A stretch of DNA of 64,000 nucleotides from Evansella caseinilytica (GTDB taxonomy: Bacteria > Bacillota > Bacilli > Bacillales > Salisediminibacteriaceae), in the NCBI RefSeq assembly GCF_900107275.1, contig NZ_FNPI01000013.1:62001-126000 (forward strand), in the 5' to 3' direction. The notes beneath the pieces were generated by a model that saw only the letters and a program-made list of their open reading frames with translations, searched no databases and was not told the origin of the DNA. Below are positions 33,234-43,879 of the stretch, in pieces. How positions within the stretch are numbered: position 1 is the stretch's first letter; every line of letters begins with the position of its first letter. Made by a program: the position numbers and the translations under genes.

Positions 33234-34068
33234 GCTGTTTTTTTAAACTGTGTTGCTGTGTTGTATTTGGAGCGATTTTTGAAAATAACATAGCCTTTTC
33301 ATGACAAAAACATTGCTAAACGACGATGTGATTTTTTTACTTTCATGCATTGAGATGGTTGCCTTTGATATATCCACTTTTTTGTTGAAAAATGGCAGAT
33401 GTCGAATTTCAGAGAGTTTTGTCGCTGTGGCTTTGCGATGGAAAATGGGAAAAATTGATTGGTGATTATTTGCTGAATTTCGAATATGATGTACGGTGGA
33501 AAAATTATTCTCATGACCGGACATAAATGGGTTAATTCCTGAACAGGATGTCAGCTTTTTTGCTTATTCCAAACATTCAGAAAAACCTGGAAACGACTGT
33601 CAATATCGGTTAGTCGGCATCGTTGCAAAAGTGAAAATTTTAACAAAATGGTGAACAGTGATACGTTGATTTTGTCTAATTTCCCTTAGAATTAGCGTAA
33701 ATGTAAAAAAAAACATGGCATTTTACAAGGAAGTTCGCTATTATTAACATTGTGACCGTATGTTCATCATGAACGTCATACTAACAGCGTTAATAATAAC
33801 GGCCTGAGGGCAAAGGAAATAGCAATGTAAAACAGGCAAGAAAGCGCAATGGATTTTTTGTTAAAGGCTCGTTTTCGTTAATCTTTGTTATTTTGGACCA
33901 TTTTAGAAAATAACATTATCTTTACAAGACAGATGTATTCGTTTGAACGGCTAATTTATTTTCACAAGCTTCAGTGCAGGCATTGAATAGCAAAGCTTGC
34001 TTGGCTTATGCACCAAAAAAACAAAGTGCGACAATGGTTTAATAGCCTTTTTTGAAAGGGGAAAGTAA
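33234..34068. other. Gene-free stretch before ywzB
   Basis: AT-rich, about 830 bp. No frame has a convincing ribosome binding site or protein pattern. The notable structure is a nested palindrome at 33739-33798, listed separately. Confidence 0.5.
33739..33798. promoter_or_regulatory. Nested palindromes upstream of ywzB
   Basis: Outer arms TATTATTAAC (33739-33748) and GTTAATAATA (33789-33798), a middle pair GTATG (33758-33762) and CATAC (33777-33781), and a central palindrome GTTCATCATGAAC (33762-33774), all concentric. This could be an operator for a dimeric or tetrameric regulator, or a cruciform or RNA hairpin. No known regulator motif is recognised. Confidence 0.5.
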
Positions 34069-34302
34069 ATGCTGGACTCATTAGGCCAACAAGGATTACT
34101 GGGCATTATCGTTAATTTAATGGTGCTTACAATCGTCTGGTGGTCGATTCAATCGTTCAATTTTGATGTGTTTTTCAAAAAAGGGGACGAGTGGAGAGCG
34201 AAAGTATTTGTGATTCTCATTACGATTGCGTTGACGCACCTTGTCAGCAGTTTCTTGTTAAATTACTTAAATTGGTCAATGATGCTCAGGTATTTGTTTT
34301 AA
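34069..34302 (+). CDS. ywzB: YwzB family small membrane protein (DUF1146)
   Basis: A 77-residue protein with two transmembrane helices (LLGIIVNLMVLTIVWWSIQ and VFVILITIALTHLVSSFLL) and the conserved FNFDVFFKKG loop of the DUF1146/YwzB family. It occupies the same place as in B. subtilis, between the atp/nuo region and ywmB-murA. The function is unknown. AAAGGGGAAAG precedes the ATG. It is isolated by long gaps and R1 copies on both sides. Confidence 0.88.
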   Translation: MLDSLGQQGLLGIIVNLMVLTIVWWSIQSFNFDVFFKKGDEWRAKVFVILITIALTHLVSSFLLNYLNWSMMLRYLF

Positions 34303-34576
34303 TTGTTTGTTCAAAAGGCTCGCTTTTTGAATTAATACAATGCTATGAGTGGAGCCGATGTGTTCTTTTACCGGCTATGAATGGTTCTCCCGGAACCAGG
34401 ATGGAGACATTCCGCCGTTGTTGCTCACATATGCAACCTGACTTTGTCTCATCGAGTCAATTTGCGTTGAGTTACCGCAGATGCAGAACGTGAGCGGTAG
34501 CAGTAGCAGCAGTTAACCGGAATTGCGGGTTGCATCGTGCTGAATCATTGCCTTTATGATCACGCTCTTTAGTGTT
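34302..34576 (+). repeat. R1 element, copy D (diverged)
   Basis: Recognised by GAGTGGAGCCGATG, GGAGACATTCCGCCGTTG, CGAGTCAATTTGCGTTGAG and the right end CATTGCCTTTATGATCACGC. The left hairpin is degenerate. A short second R1 start (GTGTTTGTTCAAAAAATGAT) follows directly at 34572. It starts at the ywzB stop codon. Confidence 0.7.
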
Positions 34577-34845
34577 TGTTCAAAAAATGATATGAAAATG
34601 ATGACAGTATGGTAAGCATTGGAAAGCTGAAAAATAATTTTTAATTACTAATAATATTTATTATTAGGTTAAAAATTGTGTCTTTCTCTGTGAAAAAAAG
34701 AACAGATAATGTCGTTTCAAATGCGAAAAAAGACATGTCTTGTCAATGATTAGAGGATTATTCCATGTATGACTTTCTCCCGATAAGCCAACAATTTTAA
34801 TAAAGAGATGGCGTTCGTTTCGAACGGAAACGGGAGAGGATTACA
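34577..34845. other. ywmB leader with an AT palindrome
   Basis: AT-rich leader. CTAATAATA (34648-34656) and TATTATTAG (34659-34667) form a perfect inverted repeat with a 2-nt centre, flanked by TTTTTAA and TTAAAAA. It may be an operator. No gene. Confidence 0.4.
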
Positions 34846-35631
34846 ATGGGGAAAAACAGGCAGACCCTCGCATTCATCGCAGTGTTGATTTTCAGCTTTG
34901 TTCTTATCTCTAATGCAACAAGCACCCGCTCAAATGCAGACAATACCGCACAATTACCGCAACAAACCTTACTTCTGATGGGGAAAACGATGGAGTCGCT
35001 CGATATACATGCAACTCGTTTTCATGTTTATGGCCGTCACCAAAAGGATGATTGGGCATCTGATCGTGAAGTAACGGCATATTTGGATGAATGGAAGCAG
35101 GCATACGACCGGGTAGTTTGGACGCTGACAGAAGATAAAGAAAATGAAAAAAGAAAATTAATGGGAACTTTTTCTGATCCATTGTCGTCTTATACAGAGG
35201 AGATAACGATTCATGTTCAACAGACGGCAGACGATCGCATTGCAACGTATACCATCTACGAAGCATCGTACCATTCCAACGTGAATACGGAAACAGTGAT
35301 GACGGAGCTTTTTTATTCCGGATCGCCGGTGACTCGCTTTGATCCAACAGACGTTTTTCTAAGAGCGGAAGGAATTGCTTATGGGAAAAATAAGGGCGAA
35401 GTCCACGAAATGAGTCAGTCTATTTTGAATGCTTTCTCTGCGCAGGCGGTGGAAGGCCTGGAAGAAGACTTTTTTGTATCTCAGTCCGCGCTCACGCCAT
35501 TGTGGGACAGAATCATTGATACAAACGGAAAAAAGATGAATTTACAAATTGCATTAAGAGAAATAAATAACGGATTGGGCGGTCAAACAACCGTCACAAT
35601 TGGCACACCAATTATAACCACTGAATATTAA
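34846..35631 (+). CDS. ywmB: YwmB family protein
   Basis: A 261-residue exported protein: an N-terminal signal or anchor helix (TLAFIAVLIFSFVLISNAT) and a long alpha/beta domain with the YwmB family features (LTPLWDRIIDTNGKKMNLQIA, beginning LTPLWDRII, near the C-terminus, IGTPIITTEY at the end). Function is unknown; the gene always neighbours murA in Bacillaceae, suggesting a cell-envelope role. GGGAGAGGAT precedes the ATG. murA starts 33 bp after the stop, so the two are probably co-transcribed. Confidence 0.88.
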   Translation: MGKNRQTLAFIAVLIFSFVLISNATSTRSNADNTAQLPQQTLLLMGKTMESLDIHATRFHVYGRHQKDDWASDREVTAYLDEWKQAYDRVVWTLTEDKENEKRKLMGTFSDPLSSYTEEITIHVQQTADDRIATYTIYEASYHSNVNTETVMTELFYSGSPVTRFDPTDVFLRAEGIAYGKNKGEVHEMSQSILNAFSAQAVEGLEEDFFVSQSALTPLWDRIIDTNGKKMNLQIALREINNGLGGQTTVTIGTPIITTEY

Positions 35632-35664
35632 TAATATAGAATCTGGACGCGGAGGGGAATACGT

Positions 35665-36987
35665 GTGGAAAAAATTATCGTCCGCGGTGGCAGGGGCTTG
35701 AACGGCACTGTCCGCATCGAAGGAGCAAAGAATGCCGTCTTGCCGGTCATCGCTGCATCCATTTTGGCTAGCGAAGGCAAGAGTAACATTTATGATGTAC
35801 CAGCACTTGCTGATGTATACACCATTAACGAAGTTTTACGGAATTTAAATTGTGAAGTGGAATATGAAAATAATCACATTACTGTAAACGCCGAGGGCAT
35901 ACTCAAAACAGAAGCGCCATTTGAGTACGTTCGAAAAATGCGTGCCTCATTTCTTGTTATGGGACCGCTGTTGGCCCGGGTGGGACACGCGAGAATCGCT
36001 CTTCCGGGCGGCTGTGCAATTGGCTCCCGTCCAATTGACCAGCATCTGAAGGGCTTTGAAGCAATGGGCGCCGAAGTGGAAATAGGTAACGGTTTTATCG
36101 AAGCAAAAGTAGACCAGCTTATCGGTACGAAAATATATCTTGATTTCCCAAGCGTCGGTGCCACGGAAAATATAATGATGGCCGCAACGATGGCAAAGGG
36201 CACGACAATTATTGAAAATGCGGCGGAGGAGCCGGAAATTGTCTGTCTCGCCAATTATTTGAATGCAATGGGAGCGAAGGTTCGCGGTGCAGGAACAGGA
36301 ACGATCCGGATCGAAGGTGTGAAAAAGCTTATCGGCGCGGAGCATACGATTATACCTGACCGCATCGAAGCGGGCACATTTATGATTGCTGCGGCAATTT
36401 CCAAAGGAGACGTCTTCATTGAGAATGTCCTTCCGGAGCATCTTCGCCCACTGATTGCAAAGATGACGGAGATGGGCGTCATCATTGTGGAAGAAAGCAA
36501 CGGACTGCGTGTTATCGGTCCGGAAAAACTGAAAGCCGTTGATATTAAAACGATGCCACACCCTGGTTTTCCAACAGACATGCAGGCGCAGATGATGTCA
36601 CTTCTCCTGCAGGCGGAAGGAACGGCAGTCATTACAGAAACCGTTTTTGAAAACCGTTTTATGCACGTCGAAGAATTCCGACGGATGAACGGAAACATCA
36701 AAATAGAAGGCCGTGCTGCGATCATATCCGGGCCGAATAATCTTCAAGCAGCCGAAGTGGCCGCGACTGACCTGCGTGCCGGAGCTGCGCTTGTTTTGGC
36801 CGGCCTGGTAGCTGACGGCTATACGCGCGTAACGGAACTGAAGCATATTGACCGCGGCTATGTAGACTTTGCTGGAAAGCTAAAAAAGCTTGGCGCCGAC
36901 ATTGAGCGTGTCTTTGAAGTTGAAGAAAATGAACTTGAAAATCTTGAAGCACCGGCTCCGCTTAAAATGGATCCGAATTTTGCATAA
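35665..36987 (+). CDS. murA: UDP-N-acetylglucosamine 1-carboxyvinyltransferase
   Basis: First committed step of peptidoglycan synthesis: transfers enolpyruvate from PEP to UDP-GlcNAc. The 440-residue protein has the catalytic loop [17 protein letters not shown] with Cys117, the target of fosfomycin, plus GAKNAVLP (20-27) and the C-terminal EHIDRGY-like motif ([10 protein letters not shown]). Gene order with ywmB and spoIID matches murAA of B. subtilis. GTG start at 35665 after GGAGGGGAA. Confidence 0.98.
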   Translation: MEKIIVRGGRGLNGTVRIEGAKNAVLPVIAASILASEGKSNIYDVPALADVYTINEVLRNLNCEVEYENNHITVNAEGILKTEAPFEYVRKMRASFLVMGPLLARVGHARIALPGGCAIGSRPIDQHLKGFEAMGAEVEIGNGFIEAKVDQLIGTKIYLDFPSVGATENIMMAATMAKGTTIIENAAEEPEIVCLANYLNAMGAKVRGAGTGTIRIEGVKKLIGAEHTIIPDRIEAGTFMIAAAISKGDVFIENVLPEHLRPLIAKMTEMGVIIVEESNGLRVIGPEKLKAVDIKTMPHPGFPTDMQAQMMSLLLQAEGTAVITETVFENRFMHVEEFRRMNGNIKIEGRAAIISGPNNLQAAEVAATDLRAGAALVLAGLVADGYTRVTELKHIDRGYVDFAGKLKKLGADIERVFEVEENELENLEAPAPLKMDPNFA

Positions 36988-38109
36988 TTAACTTTAGCTG
37001 TATTTAAAGAAGAACAGGGTGATTTTTTTGCACGAAAATGCATTGCAGGTGCCGCAATCACCCGGATACATACTAAGTTGCGTTCATTTTTTCAACGGCT
37101 TGCCGCATCGTCCTTATCGTACGTAACGGCAGACTTCAGAGTAGCTGTAAATGATTGCTGATCAAGCGATAGCATGTTATTTTTCCATCCAGAGAAACTT
37201 TACGTCATTATTTTATCTGATCAGTAATAGAATATACTTGTAACGATGAACAAAGGTAACTTCCTGAACTGCACTGGTTCCAACCCTGCATTTCACGGTG
37301 CTGGAAAGTGCAGGAAATGAGGTCGCCGAATGGATGGGTGTCCTTCCTTTGAAAGGGAGATATCAAGGTGCATTTTGTCTGAAGCGCATGATATCAAAAA
37401 AATTAGGAATGATCATCAGCCCAAAGGATAGTTAATTGATACTATGTAAAAGACAGTAGCGATATTAATCATCCGTACTTTTTTAATGAAAATGAAATAT
37501 TTCTGGAAAAGTAGTTGTCGCCGATTCGGCGGCATTTTTTTTTTTTTTGTGGATTTTCAAAAAAGTCCCGAGAGAGCCTGGATGCTGGCATAGTATCCCG
37601 AACGAACACGATTTGGAATAGAAGTGTCAGCAATAGATGCTATAGTGTTTCGAATGGGCAAAAAACGGGTCAGAAGTACCAGCATAATATATCGTAGTGC
37701 CCCAAATGGGCAAGATTCAGGTAGAGTGCTGTGAATCTCACCGTTAGTGTTGGCGCTCCACGGCTCATATACGTCGCTTGTACACTCCGTTGCTCGAGCT
37801 TGCTGCGTCGCCGCCCTGCTCCCCCTGTGATGTTCTCCTTTTTATTGATGCTCTCGCTTTTAAAAAGAGTGATAAAAAGCCATACTGCTTCCAAGGATGA
37901 CTTTTTCCATGCTTCAAGTTGAAGCAGCAGGAAAAGTTTTTTCTAAATACAATGGTAATGACGACAAAATTCTTTTGTTCACAAAATGTTCACGCCCCAG
38001 GGGTAAGGAAGACAATCTATTATTTACGTGGCAGTCATGTTCTAAATGGTATGGAGATTTCATAGATTATAGACAGAACAGCACAATTTATTATGAGAGG
38101 TGAGAGGAT
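36988..38109. other. Long gap between murA and spoIID
   Basis: About 1.1 kb. A hairpin GGGTGATT/AATCACCC spans 37017-37063. A structured segment ends in a very strong terminator at 37513-37552 and is listed as a candidate RNA. From 37560 to 38109 there are only weak overlapping frames without family similarity; a possible sigma-E promoter (CATAGATT at 38061 as -10) lies 49 bp ahead of spoIID. Confidence 0.4.
37233..37552 (+). ncRNA. Candidate small RNA with strong terminator
   Basis: TATACT at 37233 can act as -10. The following 270 bp hold several hairpins: CCTGCA/TGCAGG around 37285-37315, CCTTTGAAAGG near 37345, and GATATCA/TGATATC at 37361-37397. They end with CGCCGATTCGGCG followed by A and fourteen T residues (37519-37552). 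The strong terminator has no recognised gene upstream for over 500 bp, hence the RNA suggestion. A 50-60 codon open frame without a ribosome binding site crosses the middle, so a decayed gene is the alternative. Confidence 0.25.
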
Positions 38110-39183
38110 ATGAAGCAACTATTGGCGACAGGATTAATTTTAATGGCGATGATCCTAATTATTCCGACAATTTTAGTAATGGCATTTGCGAAGGATGAAC
38201 CTGGCTTGACAACATACAGTCATAGCGGCGAACCTCCGGAGCGTGAGAGGGAGACGGCGGATGACGCCGAACAGCCGGTCATTTCCGTTTTTCGTGCAGA
38301 GGCGGATGTCATCGAAGAAGTACCGTTTGAGGAATATATTATTGGTGTTGTTGCTTCTGAGATGCCGGCGTCGTTTGAACTGGAAGCATTGAAGGCGCAG
38401 GCGTTGGCAGCCAGAACCTATATTATTCAATTTCTGACGATGGAAAATAATGATATTCACCTCCCGGACGGAGCCGACATCACGGATAGTGAAACGCATC
38501 AAGTGTACAGAAATGAGAAGGATTTGCGCAATATTTGGGATGTAAGTGACGGTGATTTCCAATGGAAGATGGCCAGAATTAAGCAGGCGGTTTATGAGAC
38601 TGCTGGAGAAGTGATTGTTTATGACGGTGAGCCGATAACCGCTCAGTTTTTTTCAACCAGCAATGGGTACACAGAGAATTCTGAAGAATATTGGGCAAAT
38701 GAGATTGCTTATCTGCGGAGTGTTGAAAGCCCCTGGGATACGGAATCACCACGCTATCTAGGGGAAAAAACAATGGCTGTTAATGAGGTGGAAGAGCTGT
38801 TGGATGTGACATTGGCCAATGATGAAGCTGGTGAAATTATCAGTCGTACAACCGGCGGCCGTGTTGCAAAAATGAAAATTGGCGGCAAAGAATTTACCGG
38901 CCGGCAAGTGCGTGAATTGCTTGAATTGGATTCCAGTGACTTTACGTTTACGAGAAATCAGGATACGTTTGTTTTTGAAACACGTGGGTGGGGACACGGG
39001 GTTGGTATGAGTCAATACGGCGCGAACGGGATGGCGAAAGAAGGAAAAACATACAAAGAGATAGTATCCCATTATTATCAAGGAGTAGAAATTGCCCCTG
39101 CAGACAAGGTTATTGGTTCGTTGAAAGCTAAATTAATGGAGACATCTGAAACGGAGGATAAGCAAGAAAATGAAGATGCATAA
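38110..39183 (+). CDS. spoIID: Stage II sporulation protein D, lytic transglycosylase
   Basis: Peptidoglycan-cleaving component of the DMP (SpoIID-SpoIIM-SpoIIP) machine that drives engulfment of the forespore. The 357-residue protein has an N-terminal anchor helix (7-26), the catalytic region ASEMPASFELEALKAQALAA (20 residues, Glu84 the probable catalytic acid), STSNGYTENSEEYW, and the C-terminal GWGHGVGMSQYGANGMA. A GAGAGGTGAGAGG site precedes the ATG. In B. subtilis it is sigma-E dependent. Confidence 0.97.
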   Translation: MKQLLATGLILMAMILIIPTILVMAFAKDEPGLTTYSHSGEPPERERETADDAEQPVISVFRAEADVIEEVPFEEYIIGVVASEMPASFELEALKAQALAARTYIIQFLTMENNDIHLPDGADITDSETHQVYRNEKDLRNIWDVSDGDFQWKMARIKQAVYETAGEVIVYDGEPITAQFFSTSNGYTENSEEYWANEIAYLRSVESPWDTESPRYLGEKTMAVNEVEELLDVTLANDEAGEIISRTTGGRVAKMKIGGKEFTGRQVRELLELDSSDFTFTRNQDTFVFETRGWGHGVGMSQYGANGMAKEGKTYKEIVSHYYQGVEIAPADKVIGSLKAKLMETSETEDKQENEDA

Positions 39184-39608
39184 AAAGTGTCATCCTATTG
39201 GAGGCGGGCATATAATCATATAAGAATATGTTACGAAAAATTGATCGACTGACCGATGTTGCCGGTGGCATGATGGCTGTCCATTGAGGGAGCAGGGGGA
39301 ATTTGTGTTTATAAAACGTATAGGTGTACAGGTGCGGTGCGTATTAGAGGGCAATGGCTATGGGATGCAGCCGGCTGGCTTGATGCGTACTATGGAGGGA
39401 AAATATTGAACGCCGCCATGTAATCACAATGAATGAGCCGAGTGAGATAAGGCAAACTTCCGGAAAAAGGGACAGCATATAACAGCGGACTTTAAATGCC
39501 TCTCAAAAGTTCACAAAAAGTTCGGGGACATGGGGTAGTAAAAAATTTTCAAAATAATGTATAAAGTATTGACAATTTGATCACAATGATTGCTGAGGTG
39601 GTGATCAA
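39184..39608. other. Gap between spoIID and spoIIQ
   Basis: No gene. A truncated R3 module (GTTCACAAAAAGTTCGGGGA at 39509, then CATGGGGTAG) occurs, without its second arm. The sigma-F type promoter of spoIIQ is at 39559. Confidence 0.5.
39559..39588 (+). promoter_or_regulatory. Candidate sigma-F promoter of spoIIQ
   Basis: GTATA (39559-39563) is followed by 15 bp and GATCACAATG (39579-39588). The sigma-F consensus is GYATA, 15 bp, GGNRAYAMTW; the -35 matches fully and the -10 at most of its informative positions. spoIIQ is transcribed by sigma-F in B. subtilis. TTTGATCAC (39576-39584) in the -10 is mirrored by GTGATCAAA at 39601-39609 over the start codon. Confidence 0.6.
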
Positions 39609-40403
39609 ATGAGTAATCATGAAGAAAAACAAACTCCAAACAAGGGGTCTGTGCAGGCGAAATTGAAGCGCCTAATGAAAAAGCGATGGGCGTTGCCTGC
39701 GGTGTATCTTACACTGGCTGCTGTAATGTTAACTACGTTTTTGTGGATTTCTGCAACAAGTGATAACTTAACGAAGGATCAAAGAGAATCAGAGTTTAAT
39801 ATAGACAATCCTGATCTCGATGGACCATTGGCAAATGATGATGAAGACGCTGTTCCTGTAACTGCAGCAAACGAAGTTTTCCAAATGCCTGTGTTAGATG
39901 CAAATGAAGTAACGGTTGTTGGAACATTTTTTGATTATGAAGCGTCAGCGGAGGAAAAGCAAGAGTCACTCATCCGTTACAACAACTATTTTTACCAAAA
40001 CAAAGGAATCGACATTTCCTCAGAAAAAGGTGAGAGCTTTGATGTTGTTGCCGCAATGAGCGGAACGGTCATTAAAGCAGAAGAAGATGCCTTGTTTGGT
40101 GAAGTTGTACACATTGAGCACGACAAAGACATTGTGACAATCTATCAAAGTCTTGAAGGAATGCTCGTAGAAGTGGGACAAACGGTAAAACAAGGAGATG
40201 TTATTGCTAGAGCAGGGCGCAACCTGTACAACAGCGATGCCGGGGTTCACGTACATTTTGAAGTACGCAAAGATAACGTGCCGGTAAATCCGCTTACGTA
40301 CTTGGACCAGCCTTTAACATCCTTGCCTGATGTGGATCCTGAAGAAGCGGCAGAACAGCCTGGGGCTGAAGAACTGCCTGATGCGGAAAAACAACCGTCG
40401 TAA
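39609..40403 (+). CDS. spoIIQ: Stage II sporulation protein Q
   Basis: Forespore membrane protein that binds SpoIIIAH across the intermembrane space and forms the feeding-tube channel. It has a cytoplasmic N-terminus, one membrane helix (about 28-48) and a LytM/M23 domain (about 125-225). The second zinc motif HVH (213-215) is kept, but the first histidine of HxxxD is Asn131 (NKGID), so the domain cannot bind zinc normally, as in the inactive B. subtilis protein. The acidic C-terminal tail is longer than usual. GAGGTGG precedes the ATG. Confidence 0.95.
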   Translation: MSNHEEKQTPNKGSVQAKLKRLMKKRWALPAVYLTLAAVMLTTFLWISATSDNLTKDQRESEFNIDNPDLDGPLANDDEDAVPVTAANEVFQMPVLDANEVTVVGTFFDYEASAEEKQESLIRYNNYFYQNKGIDISSEKGESFDVVAAMSGTVIKAEEDALFGEVVHIEHDKDIVTIYQSLEGMLVEVGQTVKQGDVIARAGRNLYNSDAGVHVHFEVRKDNVPVNPLTYLDQPLTSLPDVDPEEAAEQPGAEELPDAEKQPS

Positions 40404-40472
40404 ATCCGAACCATGAATGCTTTCTTTGCATGTTAAAGTAAGGCAATGAAGCGCACAGAAGATTGTAGATGA

Positions 40473-40688
40473 GATGAAACGTTAATTGAGATTGATGGTA
40501 AACGGATTTCTGGATGAAAAATTTGTCTGCTTAATGATGAAGTGGATTGGGTGGTGTAACAGCACCAGCACTGTCGGTTTTGTGGTAAGAAAAGATACGT
40601 AGCTCTTTTCCTGGATAACTCTTACACAGCCGCAGCAGAACAGGCAGAAGCAATGTTTCATCAGAAATCAAAAAGGAATGAACAGTGA
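40473..40688 (+). pseudogene. Possible decayed coding remnant after spoIIQ
   Basis: One frame reads like protein but is broken by two stops: DETLIEIDGKRISG, stop, KICLLNDEVDWVV, stop, then QHQHCRFCGKKRYVALFLDN and so on to EQ. The CRFCG pair suggests a small zinc-binding protein. No start or ribosome binding site is clear and no family is recognised. Confidence 0.25.
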
Positions 40689-40765
40689 CGAAGGGTCAAA
40701 ATCTAAATCTGAATCGCATCGTGTTACTTCAAAATTTAAGCGTAAAGTCAAGCATATTCACAAAA

Positions 40766-40821
40766 TTGTCGGGGACCATGTCCCCGACAAAAAATTGCGG
40801 GACATGGTCCCGCAATTTTTT
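40766..40821. terminator. R3 double hairpin after spoIIQ
   Basis: Two adjacent perfect hairpins: TTGTCGGGGAC/GTCCCCGACAA (40766-40790, loop CAT) and AAAATTGCGGGAC/GTCCCGCAATTTT (40791-40819, loop ATG), then TT. It separates spoIIQ from the thiC riboswitch transcript. Confidence 0.85.
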
Positions 40822-40882
40822 CTTGTAACCTTCTGCTGGATATGTTAGGTTTAAATGGGAATCAAAATAAAATTAAATACCT

Positions 40883-40983
40883 TACTTACTGGGGGCGCCT
40901 GTAAGCTCAGGCTGAGATAGGAGCGCGATGAAGTTTCCTGGTCCCTTTGAACCTGATCTGGGTCATGCCAGCGTAGGGAAGTA
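40883..40983 (+). promoter_or_regulatory. TPP riboswitch (THI element) of thiC
   Basis: The conserved core is complete: GGGGGCGCC at 40891, AGGCTGAGATAGG around 40909, CCCTTTGAACCTGATCTGG at about 40943-40961 and CCAGCGTAGGGAAG at 40968-40981. TACTT (40883-40887) and AAGTA (40979-40983) close the P1 stem. Thiamin pyrophosphate binding would favour the terminator at 41047 and switch off thiC. The identification rests on near-consensus match to this well-known element. Confidence 0.95.
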
Positions 40984-41046
40984 GACTTTTGGTGTGTGGT
41001 GCTGGTTGCACTGTGCCTGTTTGAACTGCTCAAATACTCTAAAAAT

Positions 41047-41073
41047 GACCGGGTCTTCTTGACTCGGTTTTTT
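41047..41073 (+). terminator. Riboswitch expression-platform terminator
   Basis: ACCGGGTC (41048-41055), loop TTCTT, GACTCGGT (41061-41068) and a T run. It is about 65 bases after the aptamer, the usual distance for transcriptional control. Confidence 0.85.
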
Positions 41074-43300
<2,227 letters not shown>

Positions 43301-43349
43301 ACTCGCTGACGAAAAAATCTACAGTGTGCGTTGAAAAACGGAATAACAG

Positions 43350-43468
43350 CCACGGGAAGGTAGAGGCGCGGCAAGACCAAGCGGCGCAGCGTACACGGAA
43401 GCGCGCAAAATTACACAACGAAGAGATTGTATCGGATGGCGATATTTCCCATATTTTTTAACAATCTT
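43350..43468 (+). repeat. R2 repeat copy d (diverged)
   Basis: Contains GGTAGAGGCGCGGCAAGACC, GCAGCGTACACGGAAG, CACAACGAAGAGATTG and ATTTCCCATATTTTTTAAC, matching the order of blocks in copies a and c. It lies directly after thiC. Confidence 0.5.
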
Positions 43469-43482
43469 CATCTTTCTTTAGC

Positions 43483-43514
43483 AAGCAGGCATGGGCAGTG
43501 CTCCGCCTGCTTTT
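43483..43514 (+). terminator. Terminator after thiC
   Basis: AAGCAGGC (43483-43490) pairs with GCCTGCTT (43505-43512), followed by TTC. The stem also includes GCAGTGC in the loop. Confidence 0.7.
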
Positions 43515-43539
43515 CTTCATGTGTGATTTAATCTGTTTT

Positions 43540-43706
43540 TTCATTTCATTGTCTCTTCCTCTACAAGCACAGCTTCGACGAATATCCAAGTGCTTTTCTA
43601 ACGCGATGACACGATGAGACAGCTCGTAGCTTTTCAGTGGAGAGTGGTTCATTGCTTCGTGCTTGTACAAAAAGATCGGTTTTTATCTTTTTGAACAAAC
43701 ACGAAT
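43540..43706 (-). repeat. R1 element, copy E (truncated, minus orientation)
   Basis: Matches the left half of R1 read on the minus strand: ATTGTCTCTTCCTC, TTCGACGAATATCCAAGTGC, GAGACAGCTCGTAGC, and the hairpin TACAAAAAGATCGG with TATCTTTTTGAACAAACACG. The right half is missing. It is oriented opposite to copy F at 45736, with the metalloprotease gene between them. Confidence 0.75.
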
Positions 43707-43879
43707 ATGATTAAATAATGATATAGGGCTTAAAAAGCTGTGCCTGTATAAAAAAGCACATCAATTTCCACGGCGAGTGTTGCTCGGAAGGCCTTCGCCG
43801 GTGAACCGCTTTGCTCTTACAAATTTTTTTGCCTGTAAACTTACAAACATGAAACCGGCAGAACAGGAGGAATTGGAAA

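Noticed and set aside
33243-33524. Open frames on the minus strand before ywzB
   Set aside because: AT-rich sequence without ribosome binding site; amino-acid composition is that of random AT-rich DNA.
36988-38109. Several overlapping frames of 60-75 codons between murA and spoIID
   Set aside because: No ribosome binding sites, no family resemblance, and they overlap one another on both strands.
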